This document shows positions 29,302-32,823 of a stretch of DNA of 32,823 nucleotides, in pieces. Position numbers and translations under genes: made by a program. The notes under the pieces were generated by a model. That model was not told the DNA's origin. It did no database searches and was given only the letters and a program-made list of their open reading frames with translations. The stretch's first letter is position 1; each line of letters opens with the position of its first letter. Origin of the DNA: Dehalococcoidia bacterium (lineage in GTDB: Bacteria > Chloroflexota > Dehalococcoidia > Lucifugimonadales > Australimonadaceae). Where the stretch lies: contig JAGWBE010000031.1 of NCBI GenBank assembly GCA_021296055.1, forward strand, positions 22,950 through 55,772, in the 5' to 3' direction.

Positions 29302-32139
29302 CTACGCCACGAACCGCGCGTCCTTCGGTCGCGGTTTGCCGCCGTGGACGGAGGGTTCGGCGCACCATTTCTGCGCGAGGCGGCGGACGGCGCGGTAGGT
29401 GACTTCGTCGAAGCCGAGCAGGTCGCAGATCACGCGGCGGTCAAGGAGGGCGCGGTTCGGGTCGGCGTCGGCGAGGTAGGCGGGCTTGAACTCCTTGTCG
29501 CGGAATTCGTCGAAGATGCGCTCCGCCGTCGCTAGCTGCGCGTCGCTCAGTGCGCGAAAGTCGAGGACGGGCAGGGACTCGGCTGCGCGGATGCTAACGA
29601 TGCTGCGCCCAGGCTGCTGTCGGCTAGAGCGCCACCAATAAGAGAGCAGCCCGAGGGTGCAATTGGCCCATAGGAGGAAGACATAGTCCCACCTTGCATC
29701 GTCAAAGGCCACGTTCGGCCAGGCGCGGCCTCCGATGCTTGGCCGTTCGGTGAAGGCGGCGGCCAGCGGCTGCGAGCCAAGAGTAAAGTCAATAGTTAGG
29801 TGCGCACGACTGGCAGTAGCCCAGACGGTGGCGGCTTTTTCCTCCATTCCCTGCCGCACACGTAGTTGGGAATCGGGTTCGCAAACCATCCGCGTCTCTT
29901 TGGTCGCGTCGTGGTTCCAAAGGGCGGGATAGGTGGAGGTCGAGCTTAGGGGCATCTTATCGAATGGCCCACGAGGAGCAGGGCCGGTGATGTCTCTACT
30001 CAAGACTCCAATCTTTCCCACGGTGTCTAACAGCGCTACCATCACATTGAGCGGGGATGCGTTGCCTGGAAGCCATAGCCCTGAGCGCGACAGCGCATGG
30101 GCTGTCTGCGCCACCGTAGGATCGGCGACACGGACTGCACTCCCGCGCCCCCCTATGGGGGCGGCTAGGGATTCCCCAGCCGCATCTATACCTATCATCA
30201 GAGGTGTGCCTCCGTAAGGCCCGTCATCAAGGCGTCTAACCGCCGCGTCGTCCGATAGCCTGCTTGCGAGCGCACTTGCGTGGGCAATGCTTTGGGGCCT
30301 GCGATTGAGGGAAGTGAACCGCGCACTGCCGCCGGGCACTTCGCCCGGTCTGAGCTTGCGGGCAACGACGAGGCACTCGGCTATGGCCGTGTCGGACGAG
30401 AAGGCCACGTCTCGACCATCGGAAATGATGCTCATCACCGCCATCTCCGTGTAATCGCGGGCGAGCATCCGCCGGAAGCCCTCCCACGACATTCCGTTGG
30501 CCATAGTGAGGGGAAGCACCAGCGCCAAGGCACCGCCGGGCTTTAGCTTCTTGTGGGCCAGCGCCACAAAGGCTGAGGCGATGCCGGCGTTGCCGTGATA
30601 GCAGGTGTCGTCCCCTAGCCGGTTCACGCGGGCCCCCATCGCAGTCTGATCCGCATCAGTGGCGCCGAAAGCGGCGAAGGCAGGGTTAGTGATGTCAGCA
30701 TGGGCGCCTTCGTGGTTAGTGGCGCGGGTGAAGGGCGGATTCATGATGATGAGGTCGTAGGCGGCGTCGGGGATATCGACGCGCACCTGCGCGGCGGTCT
30801 CTTCGCCCGCGCTGCCGGTGCGCTTGGCGGGGTCGCTGGTGTTGAAAAGGGTGAGGACATCGGAGGATTGGAGGAGTTCGAGGGAGCCAATCTTGACGCT
30901 GCCGTCGTCCATGCGTCCGTAGGGCATGGTGTAGAGGCGGGAGTCGGTGAAGGCGACGGAGGGTTCGACGCCGGAGAGAGTTGAGCCGGTGATGTGGACG
31001 GCGGAGGGCATCACGTCGCATCCGTAGAGCACCTGCTCCATCATCACCTTGTGGAGTTTGGCCGCGTTGCCGCCGGCGCGTTCGTGGCGGGCGGCGATCT
31101 GCTCGTAGACGGCGGAGAGGAGGGCGCCCGTTCCGCAGGCGAAGTCGCCGACGCGGAGTTTGGCGATGGCGTCGGCGCTCGACCAGTCCACGCCGTCCAT
31201 CTTGGCGACGGCGAGGCGGGCGAGGAGGGCGGCGGAGGCGGGGAGGGTGTAGAAGGTGGCGAGGTACTTTCGGTCGGCGATGAGGCGTTGGAAGACGCGG
31301 CCGGTGAGGTCGTGGGCGTTGTCGACGCCTGCGGAATTGACCCTCTGCGCGGCGCCGCGGAGGCGGCGGAGTATCTCGGCGGCGTCTTGGGCGGGCAGTT
31401 GCTGGAGGATGTCTTTGGCGATGGCGAAGATGGCCCAGTAGTTGACGGTGAGGATCTTCTCCCACGCAGCGAGCGTCTCGCTCTGCGGGTTGCCGCTGCC
31501 GTAGACGGCGGACAAGGGTTTGATGTCGGCGTGCATGCCCGCGATGCGTTCGTGGAAGACGAGGGCGTTGGCAAGGATGGCGCATGCCATGCGCCACGTC
31601 TGGCCGACGTTGGTCATACCCAGCAGGCGGGCGATGGCCATTGTTACGCCGGGGGCGCGTGCGTTGATTTCGTCGAGGAACTTGGCGGCGGCCTCGATGC
31701 CCTCTTCGAGCGCGGCGGTGGCTTCTTCGACGGCGCGCTGGGGTACGGAGACGAGGCGGAGCATGTCGGCGAGGTCGTCGACGCCGCCCTCGAGCCAGCC
31801 CGATTCGGGGAAGCGCTGCGCGGGTTTGCCTCTGGCGGCCTCGGTGAAGACGCAGTAGGAGAGGCGGGCGCCGGAGAGGGCGGCTTGGAGGTCGTGGGCG
31901 TCGCTGACGTCGGCAGGGTAGCGGAGCGCGATAGCCGCCTCGATGACGCGGCTGTTGGAGGCGAGGGAGAGGCCGAGGCGCGCCTTGGCCTCGGGCTCGA
32001 CGGTGTGCGCGGGCAGGTATTCGGCCTCGATCACGACGGGGGCGCGGTCGGGAGCGGCGACAATGATGTCGGGGCGGAGGCCGGGGTGGCCTGCGATGGC
32101 CTGGGTGTTCTCGGAGCGGATGCTGCTGCGGGGCAGCAT
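29302..32139 (-). CDS. Orphan N6-adenine DNA methyltransferase (type I/IIG-like)
   Basis: A 945-aa protein. The SAM-binding motif is VGDFACGTGALLSAVYEQIA (around residue 333), and the catalytic motif IV is LIIMNPPF (around 465), typical of gamma-class N6-adenine methylases. The helical region before them (about 150-320) with LTGRVFQRLIADRKYLATFYTLP is like HsdM/type IIG enzymes. The N-terminus has RPDIIVAAPDRAPVVIEAEY, a PD...ExE arrangement that may be a nuclease relic or simply a fold similarity. The C-terminal 400 residues should hold the target-recognition region; their DNA (about 29,600-30,650) is less GC-rich than the core. No specificity or restriction gene is adjacent. ATG 32139 is the first clear start, but the frame stays open upstream into a repeat, so the N-terminus may be incomplete. 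Confidence 0.88.
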   Translation of the reverse strand: MLPRSSIRSENTQAIAGHPGLRPDIIVAAPDRAPVVIEAEYLPAHTVEPEAKARLGLSLASNSRVIEAAIALRYPADVSDAHDLQAALSGARLSYCVFTEAARGKPAQRFPESGWLEGGVDDLADMLRLVSVPQRAVEEATAALEEGIEAAAKFLDEINARAPGVTMAIARLLGMTNVGQTWRMACAILANALVFHERIAGMHADIKPLSAVYGSGNPQSETLAAWEKILTVNYWAIFAIAKDILQQLPAQDAAEILRRLRGAAQRVNSAGVDNAHDLTGRVFQRLIADRKYLATFYTLPASAALLARLAVAKMDGVDWSSADAIAKLRVGDFACGTGALLSAVYEQIAARHERAGGNAAKLHKVMMEQVLYGCDVMPSAVHITGSTLSGVEPSVAFTDSRLYTMPYGRMDDGSVKIGSLELLQSSDVLTLFNTSDPAKRTGSAGEETAAQVRVDIPDAAYDLIIMNPPFTRATNHEGAHADITNPAFAAFGATDADQTAMGARVNRLGDDTCYHGNAGIASAFVALAHKKLKPGGALALVLPLTMANGMSWEGFRRMLARDYTEMAVMSIISDGRDVAFSSDTAIAECLVVARKLRPGEVPGGSARFTSLNRRPQSIAHASALASRLSDDAAVRRLDDGPYGGTPLMIGIDAAGESLAAPIGGRGSAVRVADPTVAQTAHALSRSGLWLPGNASPLNVMVALLDTVGKIGVLSRDITGPAPRGPFDKMPLSSTSTYPALWNHDATKETRMVCEPDSQLRVRQGMEEKAATVWATASRAHLTIDFTLGSQPLAAAFTERPSIGGRAWPNVAFDDARWDYVFLLWANCTLGLLSYWWRSSRQQPGRSIVSIRAAESLPVLDFRALSDAQLATAERIFDEFRDKEFKPAYLADADPNRALLDRRVICDLLGFDEVTYRAVRRLAQKWCAEPSVHGGKPRPKDARFVA

Positions 32140-32211
32140 GCGTTGGAGGATGGCGGCGGGGGCAAGTGTAGCGGGATTGGGGAGCGGGGGGATAGCGGCG
32201 CGTGGCGCGGT

Positions 32212-32241
32212 GTTCGCCCTTCGATTCCCCTCAGGGCGAAC
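32212..32241. repeat. 30-nt dispersed palindromic repeat, copy 4 (best copy)
   Basis: GTTCGCCCT and AGGGCGAAC are perfect 9-bp arms around the 12-nt loop TCGATTCCCCTC. It lies in the divergent gap between the methylase and the deaminase. Confidence 0.75.
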
Positions 32242-32303
32242 GGGAGACGTCTGCGCTAGAGTGGGCGGCGCGCGGCAAGCCTACGCCAGTGAAGGGGGCA
32301 ACC

Positions 32304-32753
32304 ATGCAGCAGCACGAGCCATTCATCGAGGCGGCTATCGCGGAGGCGCTGGCGTCGAAGGCGGACGGCGGGCAGCCGTTCGGGGCGGTGCTGGTGAAGG
32401 ACGGCGAAGTGGTGGCGCGCGGGCGCAACCGCGTGAATCAGGACGGCGACCCCACTTCGCACGCCGAGCTGAACCTTGTGCGCGAGTTCTGCGCGTCGCG
32501 GCGCCAGGCCGACCTGCGCGGCTACGCGGTGTACGCGAGCTTCGAGCCGTGCGCGATGTGCGCGGCGGCGATCGCGTGGGCGGGCGTGTCGCTCGTCGTC
32601 TACGGCGCGGACGCGGGCGACCTGCCGTCGGCCTATCCGCGCCGTGCGAACCCGCTCTCCTGCGCGGAGGTGCTGGAGCGGTTCGGGAGCGAGGCGGCGG
32701 TGGCGCCGCACGTGCTGCGCGCGGCGGCGGCGGCGGTGTTCGGGGGCGACTAG
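32304..32753 (+). CDS. Nucleoside/guanine deaminase-like zinc hydrolase
   Basis: A 149-aa member of the cytidine deaminase superfamily. The zinc ligands are H53 in SHAE (E55 is the proton shuttle) and C83/C86 in EPCAMC. The N-terminal ADGGQPFGAVLVKDGEVVARGRNRV and the AIAWAGVSLVVYGAD block are typical of the guanine deaminase/TadA branch, with a length nearer to guanine deaminases. The reaction is hydrolytic deamination of a purine or pyrimidine base or nucleoside. The start ATG 32304 has AAGGGGG upstream; the frame is open earlier but crosses a repeat. Purine catabolism with a xanthine-dehydrogenase-type enzyme is one possible link to the molybdenum hydroxylases, but the gene is 6.6 kb from them. 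Confidence 0.88.
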   Translation: MQQHEPFIEAAIAEALASKADGGQPFGAVLVKDGEVVARGRNRVNQDGDPTSHAELNLVREFCASRRQADLRGYAVYASFEPCAMCAAAIAWAGVSLVVYGADAGDLPSAYPRRANPLSCAEVLERFGSEAAVAPHVLRAAAAAVFGGD

Positions 32754-32773
32754 AAGACCTGTTGTTCTGTCTC

Positions 32774-32823
32774 CCCACCCCCCACCCCCAAGAAGATAGG
32801 GAAATCTTTTGTGGGGGATACCC
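32774..32823. repeat. Dispersed repeat ending in GTGGGGGATACCC, copy 2, cut by the window edge
   Basis: CCCCACCCCC, then CCCCCAAGAAGATAG, and CTTTTGTGGGGGATACCC match the element at 26904-26957 with a few differences. It stands directly after the deaminase gene; the rest lies outside the window. Confidence 0.55.

Noticed and set aside
30994..32259. A 421-codon Gly/Val/Glu-rich open frame on the plus strand opposite the methylase
   Set aside because: No recognisable motif; it lies opposite the conserved SAM-binding core of the methylase.

Overview
The window is GC-rich (about 65-70%) and densely coded, with many 1-8 nt gene overlaps and GTG/TTG starts. It contains an alternative complex III-type respiratory operon, three CO/xanthine-dehydrogenase-family molybdenum hydroxylases, an LLM-class flavin oxidoreductase, UbiD/UbiX and short dispersed palindromes. 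Together these suggest a Chloroflexota bacterium (Dehalococcoidia/SAR202-like), probably a metagenome-assembled genome. This is an inference from gene content; no rRNA is present to settle it.

Layout. (1) Positions 1-6125, minus strand: an operon of a small membrane protein, a pentaheme cytochrome c (ActA), a Tat-exported molybdopterin-fold subunit and a separate four-cluster Fe-S subunit (together equivalent to ActB), and two NrfD/PsrC-type membrane subunits, the last cut by the window edge. It should oxidise menaquinol and pass electrons to periplasmic carriers. (2) 6303-7364: a 71-aa Tat-signal protein, an Lrp/AsnC regulator, tRNA-Phe and tRNA-Gly. (3) 7490-8881: a broken ispD whose reading frame runs into an AT-rich, apparently foreign and also frameshifted gene. 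(4) 9205-14319, plus: hydroxylase operon 1 (FAD, 2Fe-2S and Mo subunits), a MoaD-like protein and an aminotransferase. (5) 14425-17369, minus: LLM oxidoreductase, CoxG-like protein, UbiD-family decarboxylase. (6) 17496-25678, plus: hydroxylase 2 (2Fe-2S gene disrupted by a deletion), UbiX, a split-barrel flavoprotein, and hydroxylase 3. (7) 25675-27813: isochorismatase-fold hydrolase, retropepsin-like protease, class II aldolase. (8) 28216-32753: a DUF4258/YgiT-type pair, a 52-aa membrane protein, an orphan N6-adenine DNA methylase and a nucleoside deaminase.

How it may work together. UbiX makes prenylated FMN, the cofactor of UbiD decarboxylases. Both sit among three molybdenum hydroxylases, a flavin-dependent oxygenase-type enzyme, an amidase-like hydrolase and a class II aldolase. 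This looks like a catabolic island for a (hetero)aromatic or cyclic carboxylic acid: hydroxylation, decarboxylation, ring attack and cleavage. The substrate is not visible from sequence, and none of the three large subunits carries the form I CO dehydrogenase loop. The central 2Fe-2S subunit and ispD each appear to lack about 23 nt inside a conserved stretch; these are either real lesions or assembly faults.
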